Shown here in pieces: positions 24,160 to 32,187 of a stretch of 38,243 nt of DNA (position 1 is the stretch's first letter; each line of letters starts with the position of its first letter). The notes under the pieces were generated by a model. That model searched no databases and was not told where the DNA came from. It saw only the letters and a list, made by a program, of their open reading frames with translations. A program made the translations under genes and the position numbers. This DNA is from JBBRUG01 sp038247995 (GTDB lineage: Bacteria > Chloroflexota > Chloroflexia > Chloroflexales > Chloroflexaceae): assembly GCA_038247995.1 (NCBI GenBank), contig JBBRUG010000009.1, forward strand, positions 1-38,243, in the 5' to 3' direction.

Positions 24160-25716
24160 ATGCCCCCTGTTACCGTGCGCGACGTGTTGCGTCTGGCGTT
24201 GCCCAGCGGCACCCTGATCACTGCCGGCGCCGCTGGAATCGGTCGTCAGGTTTCCTGGGTAGCGACCTTACGTGCCACCCTACCCGCTTTTGCCGAATTG
24301 CGCGGCGGTGAGTTAGCTTTACTCGCCGTTGATGCTGTGCGCGAACTCGACCAACGGCTGACACTGGCGGTGCTCGTCCGCCGGCTTGCGCAGGCGCCTG
24401 TACCAGTGGCTGGGGTTGTTGTGATTGGTACAATTACCCCCGACGATACGACTGCCGCCGAAGAGGCGCGGTTGCCGCTCCTCCAGCTCCCCGCAGGCAC
24501 CGATCTACGCGAAGTCGAACGCGAGATCGCCCGCCTGATTACCGATTACGAAGCCCAATTCGAACGGCGTGGCGCCCAATTGTACACGATGCTCACCCAG
24601 CGTTCGCTCGCCGGCGCCGGGGTGCCGGGCCTGCTCGAAGTGCTCAGCGAGCGCACCGGCCAGAGTGTCGCCTGTTATGCGCCCAACGGCGAATTGCGCG
24701 CTCAGCGGGGCAAGGGTTCGGCACGGATCGCCCTCCAAGCGTTGCGCCCGACCGCCCGCGGCGATTCGTCGCTGCTCAATCAAGCGATCTGGGTTGAATT
24801 GATCGGGCCGAGTGAGTATCCCACCGGTTTTCTGGCCCTGGCCGGGGCCACTCTCGACGACTGGGATCGCGAAGCGGCCCAACACGGCGCCGCCGCCCTT
24901 GCGCTTGAAATGGCCAAGGAGCAGGCCGTTCAAGCCGCCGAAGAACGCCTGCGCGGCGACTTCCTCTCAAACATTCTCGCCAGCCCTAGTTCAGATTTGC
25001 CGGCGATTGTGCAACGCGGCCAGGAACTTGGTTACAACCTCGCCGCGCCGCATATTGCGGTGCTGATCCACGTCGATGACGCCGACCCGGTGGTGCTGAC
25101 GCGGGTGAGCAGCAGTTTGCAGAGTGAGTTGAGTCGCCGCGGGATCAGCGCGCCAATTTCGCGGCGTGAAGGCAGCGTGCTCTGCCTGCTCCCCGTTGCC
25201 GGAGTGGCGCGCCCGCGTGAACTGGTCGAACAGTTGCGCGAACGGCTCAGCGCCGACTTCCCCAGCCTGATCCTGGCTATCGGCACCCAGGTGAACGGCA
25301 TTGCCGATTGGCGCCGGACGCTCGAAGAGGCGGAACAGGCCTGGATGCTCGGGCGCCAACTCTTTGGCACGGCGCGGGTGCTCGCATTTGGTGATCTGGG
25401 CGTCTACCGCTTGCTGGTACGCCTGCGCGAAACGCCGGAGCTCTGGGCCTTCTACCGCGAAACGCTGTCGAAACTCGCTGAGTACGATACCCGCCAGCGC
25501 GCCGACCTGTTGCGCACCCTCGAAGCGTACTTCAACCATCTCGGTAATCTACGCGCCACCTCGGAAGCACTGCACGTCCATCGCAATACACTGCTCTACC
25601 GGATCGAGCGGATCAAAGAGATCAGTGGGATGGATCTGGACAACGCCGAAGAACACTTCGCGCTCTGGCTCGCCTTGCGCGCCCATCGGGTGCTGGCTAC
25701 CCTCGATGAAGGCTAG
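24160..25716 (+). CDS. PucR-family transcriptional regulator
   Basis: A 518-residue DNA-binding regulator. The N-terminal PucR ligand region (~5-125) begins VRDVLRLALPSGTLI and includes HRATL-type core RATLPAFAELRGGELALL. A central CdaR/GGDEF-like region (~270-410) follows. The C-terminal HTH_30 domain (~450-515) is RATSEALHVHRNTLLYRIER, the usual PucR DNA-binding signature. Relatives control purine, amino-acid or sugar-acid catabolism. The divergent histidine kinase gene shares its upstream region, but no catabolic operon adjoins, so the regulon is unknown. Confidence 0.93.
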   Translation: MPPVTVRDVLRLALPSGTLITAGAAGIGRQVSWVATLRATLPAFAELRGGELALLAVDAVRELDQRLTLAVLVRRLAQAPVPVAGVVVIGTITPDDTTAAEEARLPLLQLPAGTDLREVEREIARLITDYEAQFERRGAQLYTMLTQRSLAGAGVPGLLEVLSERTGQSVACYAPNGELRAQRGKGSARIALQALRPTARGDSSLLNQAIWVELIGPSEYPTGFLALAGATLDDWDREAAQHGAAALALEMAKEQAVQAAEERLRGDFLSNILASPSSDLPAIVQRGQELGYNLAAPHIAVLIHVDDADPVVLTRVSSSLQSELSRRGISAPISRREGSVLCLLPVAGVARPRELVEQLRERLSADFPSLILAIGTQVNGIADWRRTLEEAEQAWMLGRQLFGTARVLAFGDLGVYRLLVRLRETPELWAFYRETLSKLAEYDTRQRADLLRTLEAYFNHLGNLRATSEALHVHRNTLLYRIERIKEISGMDLDNAEEHFALWLALRAHRVLATLDEG

Positions 25717-25770
25717 TTCAGGCTGATCGAGACGGGTCGGCGCTTGATTGCACGCTCAGCAGGGAGGATC

Positions 25771-27654
25771 ATGCATCGCAATCCCAACGTAATCATCACG
25801 CTCGCCCTGTTCCTCACCGCCCTCTTCAGCATTCCCCTCGCGGCACAGCCCGCCGACAGCATCAACTTCGCCATTCCAAGTTTGACGGTGCTCGAAACCA
25901 GTGGTGAGGCGCTGATTCCGCTGGTGCGGACTGGCGGCAGCGGCGCTGACGCCGTTGTGCGGCTCGACATTACGCCTGGTACAGCCACCAGCGCCGATTA
26001 TGTCGCTGCGCCCGGTCGGATCGACCCTGCGTTCAGCGATGCGGAACTGGATGGAATGGTGCGTGCGCTTGCCGTGCAGCCGGACGGTAAGATCATCATC
26101 GGCGGCGCGTTTACCGCGCTTGGCGACCAACCGCGCGCCCGGCTCGCCCGGCTCAATGCCGACGGCAGCCTCGACGCCGGCTTTACAGCCGCCGCCGATG
26201 GGCCGGTAACCGCCCTGGCGCTCCAGGCCGACGGCGCGATCATTGTCGGCGGCTTCTTCAGCACAGTGAATGGCCAACCGCGCGCTCGGCTCGCCCGGCT
26301 CAACGCCGACGGCAGCCTCGACGCCGGCTTCAACCCCGGCGTCAGTTTCGGCAGTGAAGTTGCGCCCGACGGCGTGCTGACGCTGGCCGTGCAAAACGAC
26401 GGGGCGATTCTTGTCGGCGGCATATTCAGTACAATCGCCGCTACCGCTCAGGCGAACCTCGCCCGGCTTATGCCAACCGGTGCCTATGATGCCGACTTTA
26501 GCCCGATCGTGAATGGCCCGGTGCATGCATTGTTGGTATCCGGCGCCGCCGCTGCGCCGCGCATCCGCATCGGCGGGAATTTTAACGAGGTCAATGGCCA
26601 GTTGCGCCGCAGCCTCGCCGCACTTACAGCCGACGGTGCGCTCGACGGCGACTTTAATCCGTTCGTCAATCCAAATGGGATCGTGTACGATCTGGCGCAG
26701 CAGCGCAACGGCAGCCTGATCGTCGTTGGCTTTTTCACTGATGTGTTCGCCCCGTTCAGCAACCCGCCCCTGCTGCGGCCAGGGATCGTACGGCTGAACG
26801 CGGTGGGCAACCTCGACCGCACCTTTGATCTGGGCGGCACAACCAGCGGGGTGATCCAGCGCGTGGCGGTGCAACCCGACGGTAAGGTGATCATCGGCGG
26901 GCAGTTTACCAACCCAAACCTGCCCGATCAGGCCAATCTGGCCCGCCTGAATGCCGACGGCACCCCCGATCCGAGTTTCGCTTCCGGCCTTGGCCCCGAC
27001 GGCCCGGTAGAAGCTCTGGCGCTCCTTACCGACGGTGCGCTGCTGATCGGCGGCCTGTTTAACCGCTATGATCTCGACACGGCGGCGCCGGAAATGCTGG
27101 CCCGCGTTCAAGGCGATCTGTTCGTGCGCTGGAGGGCCGCTGAAGGCGACGGCGTAATCAAGCGGGCGCGCCTGCCGCTGGTAGTTGATGGCCTGGATGA
27201 AGGAACCGAGACGTTGAGCCTGACGCTCACAGCGTTCGGCGCCGAACCGGGTGAACCGGCAACATTCACCTTACGCATCCGCGACAGTAATAGTGACCCG
27301 CTTGCACTGCCGCTGAATGTGACGAGTTATCGTTCCGGCGATATTCGGATTATGCTGATCGGCAGCGACGCCGACAACGATCCGCTCACCTACACTGTGA
27401 TGAGCCTGCCGGAACGCGGAACACTCTATCAGAACACCGCCGCCGGTCGTGGCGCACTCATTGCAACGCCGAATACGCCGGTGAGCGACCCAATTGGGCG
27501 GGTGATCTTCGTGCCCGAACCTGACGCGCAAGGCGCACCCTACGCCAGTTTCAGCTACCGCGTTAACGATGATTTTGCCGTTTCAGCGCCGGCAACCGTC
27601 GTGGTGAATATTGAACCGTCATTGCAAATCTATGTGCCGATCGTCCAACGCTAA
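25771..27654 (+). CDS. Secreted delta-60 repeat (beta-propeller) protein with Calx-beta-like and cadherin-like parts
   Basis: A 627-residue exported protein. A signal peptide covers about residues 1-27 (IITLALFLTALFSIPLAAQ). A broken Calx-beta-type segment (LTVLETSGEALIPLVRTGG...DITPGTATSADYVA) is interrupted by about seven delta-60 repeats of the form AVQPDGKIIIGGAFT...ARLARLNADGSLDAGF, then resumes (LPLVVDGLDEGTETLSLTL). A cadherin-like module (LIGSDADNDPLTYTVMSLP) and a C-terminal YVPIVQR follow. The propeller is inserted into the Calx-beta fold. ATG 25771 follows AGGGAGG. A cell-surface binding role is likely; no catalytic residues are seen. Confidence 0.88.
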   Translation: MHRNPNVIITLALFLTALFSIPLAAQPADSINFAIPSLTVLETSGEALIPLVRTGGSGADAVVRLDITPGTATSADYVAAPGRIDPAFSDAELDGMVRALAVQPDGKIIIGGAFTALGDQPRARLARLNADGSLDAGFTAAADGPVTALALQADGAIIVGGFFSTVNGQPRARLARLNADGSLDAGFNPGVSFGSEVAPDGVLTLAVQNDGAILVGGIFSTIAATAQANLARLMPTGAYDADFSPIVNGPVHALLVSGAAAAPRIRIGGNFNEVNGQLRRSLAALTADGALDGDFNPFVNPNGIVYDLAQQRNGSLIVVGFFTDVFAPFSNPPLLRPGIVRLNAVGNLDRTFDLGGTTSGVIQRVAVQPDGKVIIGGQFTNPNLPDQANLARLNADGTPDPSFASGLGPDGPVEALALLTDGALLIGGLFNRYDLDTAAPEMLARVQGDLFVRWRAAEGDGVIKRARLPLVVDGLDEGTETLSLTLTAFGAEPGEPATFTLRIRDSNSDPLALPLNVTSYRSGDIRIMLIGSDADNDPLTYTVMSLPERGTLYQNTAAGRGALIATPNTPVSDPIGRVIFVPEPDAQGAPYASFSYRVNDDFAVSAPATVVVNIEPSLQIYVPIVQR

Positions 27655-27665
27655 GGAGCAAGCTT

Positions 27666-29468
27666 ATGAGTCAGCGCGTACCTGAGCGCCACGAAATTGC
27701 CACCGCGTATACCTGGGACGCCTCAAGCGTCTTCCCCGACGACGCTGCCTGGGAAGCGGCGCTTGGCAACGTCGAGGCGCAACTGCCGACGATCAGCGCA
27801 ATGCGCGGGCGCCTCGCCGAAAGCCCGGCCTTGCTCGCCGACTATATGGAACTGAGCGAGACGCTCTGGCGCACTGCACTCCATGTGGGCATCTATGCAC
27901 GAATGTTCTATACTGTCGAGACGACCAACCAGGCGGCGCAGGCGCGCAGTGATCGGGCAAACGGGATCATGGCCCGTCTCGGCGCAGCAATGGCCTTCGG
28001 CGAGCCGGAACTGCTGGCGATCGGCGCCGCAACTCTGGAAGAGTGGGTGCAGCACGAGCCGCGCCTAAGCCACTACGGGCAGCACTTTGCCCGCTTGGCG
28101 GCCCGCGCTGCGCATGTGCGCTCGGCCGAGGTGGAAGAACTGCTGCGCCAGGCCGGTGAGCCGTTCACGACAGCGGCAGGCACCCACGGCGTGCTCACTA
28201 ACGCCGACCTGCGCTTCGCGCCGGCCCAGGATGCAGCGGGCGAAACCTATGAGATCGCTCAAGGCACGATTAATGCCCTGATCACCGATGCCGACCCGGA
28301 GGTGCGCCGCAGTGCGTGGGAGAACTATGCCGACGCCCACCTTGCGCTCAAGCACACCATGGCCAGTTGCCTGTCCGCCGGGGTGAAGCAGAATGTCTTC
28401 GTCGCCCGCGCCCGCCGCTACGGCTCGGCGCAGGAAGCGGCGCTCCAGCCCAACTTCATCCCGCTGGAGGTGTTCAACAACCTGATCAGCACCTTTCGGC
28501 AGCACCTACCGACTTGGCACCGCTACTGGGCGCTGCGCAAACGGGCGCTGGGGCGGGGCAAATTGCATGTCTACGACACCAAAGCCCCGCTCACTACCAC
28601 GCCGATGGAGGTGCCCTATGCGCAGGCGGTGGAATGGATCTGCGCCGGGATGGCCCCACTCGGCGACGAGTATGTAACGGCGATGCGGCGCGGGCTGGTC
28701 GAGCAGCGCTGGGTGGATGTGTACCCGAACAAAGGCAAGCGCGCCGGCGCCTTCTCGATGGGCGCCCAGGGCACGCATCCCTTCATTCTGATGAGCTACA
28801 ACGACGATGTGTTCGGGTTGAGCACCCTGGCCCACGAACTGGGCCATTCGATGCATTCCTACTTCACGCGCAACACCCAGCCGTTTGTGTATGCCAATTA
28901 TGGGCTGTTTGCCGCCGAAGTAGCCTCGAACTTCAATCAGGCGCTGGTGCGCGCCCATCTGCTGGAGCAACTCACCGCCCGCGAACAACAGATTGCGCTG
29001 ATCGAAGAGGCAATGGCTAACTTCCATCGCTACTTCTTCATTATGCCCACGCTGGCCCGCTTCGAACTGGCCATTCACGAGCAGGTTGAGGCCGGCCAGG
29101 CGCTCACCGCCGACGGCATGATCGGCCTGATGGCCGACCTGTTCAGCGAAGGGTACGGCGATGCTGTCACCGTGGATCGGCCGCGGGTAGGCAGCACCTG
29201 GATGCAGTTCTCGACTCACCTCTACGCTAACTTTTATGTCTATCAATATGCCACCGGCATCTCCGGCGCGCACGCCCTGGCGCGGGGTGTGCTGGCTGGT
29301 GCACCGAACGCCGCCAATACCTACCTCCAATTCCTCAAAGCGGGCAGTTCGCGCTACCCTCTGGACGCACTGCGCCGCGCCGGCGTCGATATGACCAGTC
29401 CTGCGCCGGTTGAGGAAACGTTTGGCGTGCTTGCGAGTTATGTCGAGCGGTTGGAAGCGTTGGTGTGA
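27666..29468 (+). CDS. pepF: Oligoendopeptidase F (M3 family zinc metallopeptidase)
   Basis: A 600-residue cytoplasmic oligopeptidase that degrades peptides of roughly 6-20 residues. The zinc site HELGHSMHSYF (~390) has the HExxH motif, and the third ligand is the glutamate of FAAEVASNFNQ (~418). The N-terminal PepF domain (YMELSETLWRTALHVGIYARM) and substrate-binding C-terminal tyrosines (FYVYQYATGISGA) are present. Length is normal. ATG 27666 has AAGGAG 7 bases upstream and lies 11 bases after the delta-60 gene stop, so the two may be co-transcribed. The stop TGA is part of the first unit of a heptamer array. Confidence 0.96.
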   Translation: MSQRVPERHEIATAYTWDASSVFPDDAAWEAALGNVEAQLPTISAMRGRLAESPALLADYMELSETLWRTALHVGIYARMFYTVETTNQAAQARSDRANGIMARLGAAMAFGEPELLAIGAATLEEWVQHEPRLSHYGQHFARLAARAAHVRSAEVEELLRQAGEPFTTAAGTHGVLTNADLRFAPAQDAAGETYEIAQGTINALITDADPEVRRSAWENYADAHLALKHTMASCLSAGVKQNVFVARARRYGSAQEAALQPNFIPLEVFNNLISTFRQHLPTWHRYWALRKRALGRGKLHVYDTKAPLTTTPMEVPYAQAVEWICAGMAPLGDEYVTAMRRGLVEQRWVDVYPNKGKRAGAFSMGAQGTHPFILMSYNDDVFGLSTLAHELGHSMHSYFTRNTQPFVYANYGLFAAEVASNFNQALVRAHLLEQLTAREQQIALIEEAMANFHRYFFIMPTLARFELAIHEQVEAGQALTADGMIGLMADLFSEGYGDAVTVDRPRVGSTWMQFSTHLYANFYVYQYATGISGAHALARGVLAGAPNAANTYLQFLKAGSSRYPLDALRRAGVDMTSPAPVEETFGVLASYVERLEALV

Positions 29469-29499
29469 CGAGTGACGAGTGACAAGTGACGAGTGACGC
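29465..29499. repeat. GTGACGA heptamer array over the pepF stop codon
   Basis: Five 7-bp units (GTGACGA, GTGACGA, GTGACAA, GTGACGA, GTGACGC) start one base before the pepF stop TGA (29466-29468), so the stop is inside the first unit. Confidence 0.92.
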
Positions 29500-29500
29500 A

Positions 29501-29528
29501 CGGCGGATGCAGATTTATGCATCCGCCG
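29501..29528 (+). terminator. Stem-loop terminator of pepF
   Basis: CGGCGGATGCA pairs perfectly with TGCATCCGCCG around a GATTTA loop (11-bp stem). A short GTTTATG follows. A 12-bp palindrome TTTATGCATAAA near 29531-29542 and GTTAA/TTAAC half-sites near 29551 follow and may be part of the promoter or an operator for the next gene. Confidence 0.7.
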
Positions 29529-29617
29529 CGTTTATGCATAAAGAGGTTAATATTTGGTTAACGAGCAGTCGAATCTGGCCGGTTTCGGTTTGCCAGTTGC
29601 ATTGATAGGAGGTTGTT

Positions 29618-29990
29618 ATGCCCCGCTTCCTCAGCCTTGGCGCGCTGATTGTAGTGATGCTCTGTGGCGCGGCCTGGTCGCTCACAGCGTACAGCCAGAA
29701 TGAAGCGCCGACCGTCTATCTGCCGCTCGTACGCACACCCGCTGCCCCGCCGGCGCAGAACCCGCTCCGCGAGGGGCGCGCCACCTATTATGATGCAACG
29801 GGCGCAGGCAATTGCTCATTCGATCCCGCGCCGAACGATCTTATGGTTGCGGCGATCAGCCACGAAGACTACGGCAGCGCCGCTTACTGCGGGGTGTATG
29901 TCGAGGTATATGGCCCAGAGGGCACAGTAAAGTAACGGTACGCATCGTCGATAAATGCCCCGACGCGCAGTGTACCGCCGGGCATCTCAG
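29618..29990 (+). pseudogene. Frameshifted, truncated expansin/RlpA-like secreted protein
   Basis: An intact start (AGGAGG 5 bases before ATG 29618) and signal peptide (LGALIVVMLCGAAWSL) lead to a VYLPLV segment and a double-psi beta-barrel N-terminus: GRATYYDATGAGNCSFDP, HEDYGSAAYCGVYVEVYGP. The frame ends at a stop at 29933-29935. Just there, a frame offset by one continues with VTVRIVDKCPDAQCTAGHL (29932-29988), the expected next expansin block, so one base seems lost from an A-run near 29929-29931. After GHL the expected DLS...AF part is missing and unrelated sequence follows. I read this as a decayed gene; a sequencing error would explain the frameshift but not the truncation. Confidence 0.78.
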
Positions 29991-30001
29991 CAACGATCGG
30001 G

Positions 30002-30313
30002 ATGAATGGTGGGCCATGGCGGCTGATCTTCCTGCTCCTGGCGACATTGGCCAACATTATCGTGTCGATCCTGCTAATCAGTGCGGCATGGCGGCGCGGC
30101 ATGGGCTCGGTTGGCGCGCTCTTCTTACTCAACCTGATCATCACGCTGGTTATGTCGCAGATGGCGCAAATCCCGATGCAGACGATCGCGCTCCAGTGGT
30201 TTGAGCAACTTACCCACACTGTCAGGCAGGCCTGTTTCCTCTTTGCCAGTTGGCAGTTCAGCCAGCAGATGGAGCGGCGCTACTTGCCGCGCCTGGCGCT
30301 CCAGCCGCTCTAA
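30002..30313 (+). CDS. Membrane protein fragment, resembling the N-terminus of a 7TM sensor protein
   Basis: A 103-residue frame with hydrophobic segments LIFLLLATLANIIVSILLIS and LFLLNLIITLVMSQMAQI separated by AAWRRG. The pattern resembles the first helices of HisKA_7TM-type sensor N-termini, but the protein stops at 30313 without a signalling domain. It begins right where the expansin-like remnant ends, which suggests a deletion junction. It could be a small real membrane protein or a gene fragment; no clear ribosome site precedes ATG 30002. Confidence 0.4.
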   Translation: MNGGPWRLIFLLLATLANIIVSILLISAAWRRGMGSVGALFLLNLIITLVMSQMAQIPMQTIALQWFEQLTHTVRQACFLFASWQFSQQMERRYLPRLALQPL

Positions 30314-30577
30314 GAGCGTTCTAACGTCGCTTCGATGCTGATCTAATATTGTTGTGTACAGTAGCAGTAGCGTCATACGTTAGTTCGTCTGAACTATGGA
30401 GCTACACCAATGAGTAGCATTACGTTCCCCACCCCGGTTCGCGGCGATGCGATTATCGCTTCCTTCTTCCTGGGTACAATGAAAGCGCCGAGACAAGGAG
30501 AACTTGCCTCGGCACTTTCGTATTTGGGCATGAGGTGTATTCACACCGTATTGGCACGGTGCGGTCGCATGCCGCCT
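30314..30577. other. Gene-poor stretch with a possible short remnant frame
   Basis: No complete gene is seen between 30314 and the repeats at 30578. An ATG at 30410 preceded by GGAG opens a 59-codon frame (MSSITFPTPVRGDAIIASFF...) that ends inside the UUCA hairpin at 30587. It may be the 5' end of a lost gene. A long hairpin at 30481-30519 lies inside it. Confidence 0.35.
30481..30519 (-). terminator. Long stem-loop downstream of the flavoprotein gene
   Basis: GAAAG, GCCGAG and CAAG on the left pair with CTTG, CTCGGC and CTTTC on the right around a 5-base loop. Two C-A mismatches on plus become G-U pairs on minus, giving an unbroken 17-bp RNA stem there. It lies about 170 bases 3' of the minus-strand gene ending at 30689. 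Confidence 0.55.
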
Positions 30578-30642
30578 GCCGCGCCCTGAAGGACGCGGCT
30601 CAGGCCGGGGAGCGCGGCAGCGCCCTGAAGGACGCGCCGCGC
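30578..30642 (-). repeat. Twin UUCA-loop hairpins 3' of the flavoprotein gene
   Basis: Hairpin one (30578-30599) on minus is GCCGCGTCC-TTCA-GGGCGCGGC. Hairpin two (30612-30642) has an outer GCGCGGC/GCCGCGC stem, a one-base bulge and the same GCGTCC-TTCA-GGGCGC core. Both carry a U-G pair only on the minus strand, the sense strand of the gene ending at 30689. Confidence 0.8.
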
Positions 30643-30691
30643 TCTTGCGCTCTTGCGCTCTTGCGCCCCGCCGCCTGCCGCCTGCCGCCTA
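30641..30691. repeat. GCTCTTGC octamers and CCGCCTG heptamers over a stop codon
   Basis: Three GCTCTTGC units (30641-30664) are followed by CCGCCTG, CCGCCTG, CCGCCTA (30671-30691). On minus the latter read as a TAG stop followed by GGCGGCA units, matching the block at 8195 on plus. Confidence 0.9.
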
Positions 30692-31831
30692 TAAAACGCC
30701 CGTCGGCACGAGGTGCCAGTAGGCCCGGTTGAGCAACGCCTTTTCGTAGTGAAAGTAGGCATTCGGCGCCGGGGGATGCGGCGGACGGGTGTAGTCGAAG
30801 ATCAGTTGCGTCGCCTGATCGCCGCCGGTCTCCAGGAAGCACATTACCTGCCCACTATAGCGGCTGTCGTCGGGTTGGCCGCGCACGGCGCCAATGATCC
30901 GTCGAGCGACGACGCGGGCCTCAAAGTGCGCCGCCGCGCCGCTCTTCGCTACCGGCAGGTCGTTCGCATCGCCGATTGCGTAGATGTCGGGATGCCCAAG
31001 CGCCTGAAGTGTCTCGCGATCGGTTGGCACCCAGCCCTGCGCATCACCCAGGCCCGATGCGCTGATGAATGCTGCGCCACGTTGCGGCGGCGCCAGCACC
31101 AGCAGGGCATACGGCAGTTCTGCGCCCGCATGCGAGTGGAGCACGTGTGCCTCGGCATCGACAGCAGCAGGGGCGAAGTTCAGGTCGGCTGTAATTCCGC
31201 GTTCGGCAAAAAGCGGTAGCAAGAAATCGACGATGCTGGCATAAGGCGGGAAGAGTAGCGAGTCAGGCGCTACAAACGTGATCGGCGACTGCTCACGCAG
31301 GCCCCGCCGGCGCAACTCCTCGTTGAGCAAGAAGGCAAACTCGATCGGTGCGGGCGGCGCCTTCACCGGCAGTTCACTTACCCCTACGACAACCGGGCCG
31401 CCGCGAAACGTGCGCAAGACGGCATGAAGTTGCAAGGCGGCCTCGGCGCTATAGAAGTGCTGAGCGCCGGCAGTAAAGCCAGGCAGCAAATCGGGCGCCA
31501 GCGCAGCGCCAGTCGCGATGACGAGCGTATCGTAGGTCAGACGCATGCCATCGGCCAATTCAACGCTATGTTCCTCAGGCTTCACACAGGCCACCTCACC
31601 GATGACCAGTTCAACCATGCGGTCGAGCAGTTGGCGTTCGGCGCGCTCATATTTTTCCGGCGGCTCGCCGCCAAAAGGAACATTGAGCCAACTCGGCTGA
31701 AAGCTATGCCAACCGCTGCGATCAACCAGAACGATCCGCGCTTGTTTGCGGGTCAGCCGATGGGCCAACAGATTGGCCGTGAGCGTTCCCCCGACGCCGC
31801 CACCTAAGATCACGATTGTATGTACATTCAT
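30689..31831 (-). CDS. FAD-dependent oxidoreductase, SQR/NDH-2-like
   Basis: A 380-residue flavoprotein with two Rossmann folds. The FAD motif is IVILGGGVGGTLTANLLA at the N-terminus, TLVIATGAALAPDLLPG closes the first half and DIYAIGDANDLP binds FAD near the C-terminus. The layout matches sulfide:quinone oxidoreductases and type II NADH dehydrogenases. The central SQR-type position that usually holds a cysteine reads PVKAPPAPIEFAF here, so that redox cysteine is absent; a later cysteine in SGQVMCFLETGG is kept. Standard sulfide oxidation is therefore doubtful. ATG 31831 has GGGAGGGT 8 bases upstream. A membrane-associated electron donor to quinone is the most that can be inferred. Confidence 0.82.
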   Translation of the reverse strand: MNVHTIVILGGGVGGTLTANLLAHRLTRKQARIVLVDRSGWHSFQPSWLNVPFGGEPPEKYERAERQLLDRMVELVIGEVACVKPEEHSVELADGMRLTYDTLVIATGAALAPDLLPGFTAGAQHFYSAEAALQLHAVLRTFRGGPVVVGVSELPVKAPPAPIEFAFLLNEELRRRGLREQSPITFVAPDSLLFPPYASIVDFLLPLFAERGITADLNFAPAAVDAEAHVLHSHAGAELPYALLVLAPPQRGAAFISASGLGDAQGWVPTDRETLQALGHPDIYAIGDANDLPVAKSGAAAHFEARVVARRIIGAVRGQPDDSRYSGQVMCFLETGGDQATQLIFDYTRPPHPPAPNAYFHYEKALLNRAYWHLVPTGVL

Positions 31832-31984
31832 CTGTTTACCCTCCCGAACGCGCCATGCCGGTCAACCCTGACCGATTGGCTACAATGTTCACACCGGGGC
31901 GTTCCCTGGTCTGAGGTTACTATAACGTGGTGCATGGAAACTGCGGCGGAAGAGGTCGCAACGGCACGTAACCGAGCGGTAACC

Positions 31985-32098
31985 GGGGAAAGCGGGAAAG
32001 CAATGAAACGCTCAAGCGGGAAAGCGGGAAAGCAATGAAACGCTCAAGTGGGAAAGCGATCAGCGGGAAAGCAATGAAACGATCAAGCGGGAAAGGGT
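31985..32098. repeat. CCGCTTTC-family octamer array (minus strand)
   Basis: Units read on minus as CCGCTTTC, CCGCTTGA, GCGTTTCA, TTGCTTTC and variants. The array fills much of the 356-base gap (31832-32187) between the flavoprotein start and the hydrolase stop. The rest of the gap holds an ACCTGACAGGT palindrome at 32165-32175 and no gene. Confidence 0.85.
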
Positions 32099-32187
32099 GC
32101 TGAAGGTCTATCAGGGGCGGCATACAGAGCCGGATCCAGCGTATGGAAAGGCCATTTGCCGCACCTGACAGGTTTGCCTTGCGGCGT

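Noticed and set aside
25756..27111. 451-codon minus-strand frame opposite the delta-60 gene
   Set aside because: Long only because of repeated GC-rich codons; no motif, and the plus strand has signal peptide and repeat units.
28506..29522. 338-codon minus-strand frame opposite pepF
   Set aside because: The plus strand encodes complete oligoendopeptidase F with a zinc site; the minus frame is a shadow.
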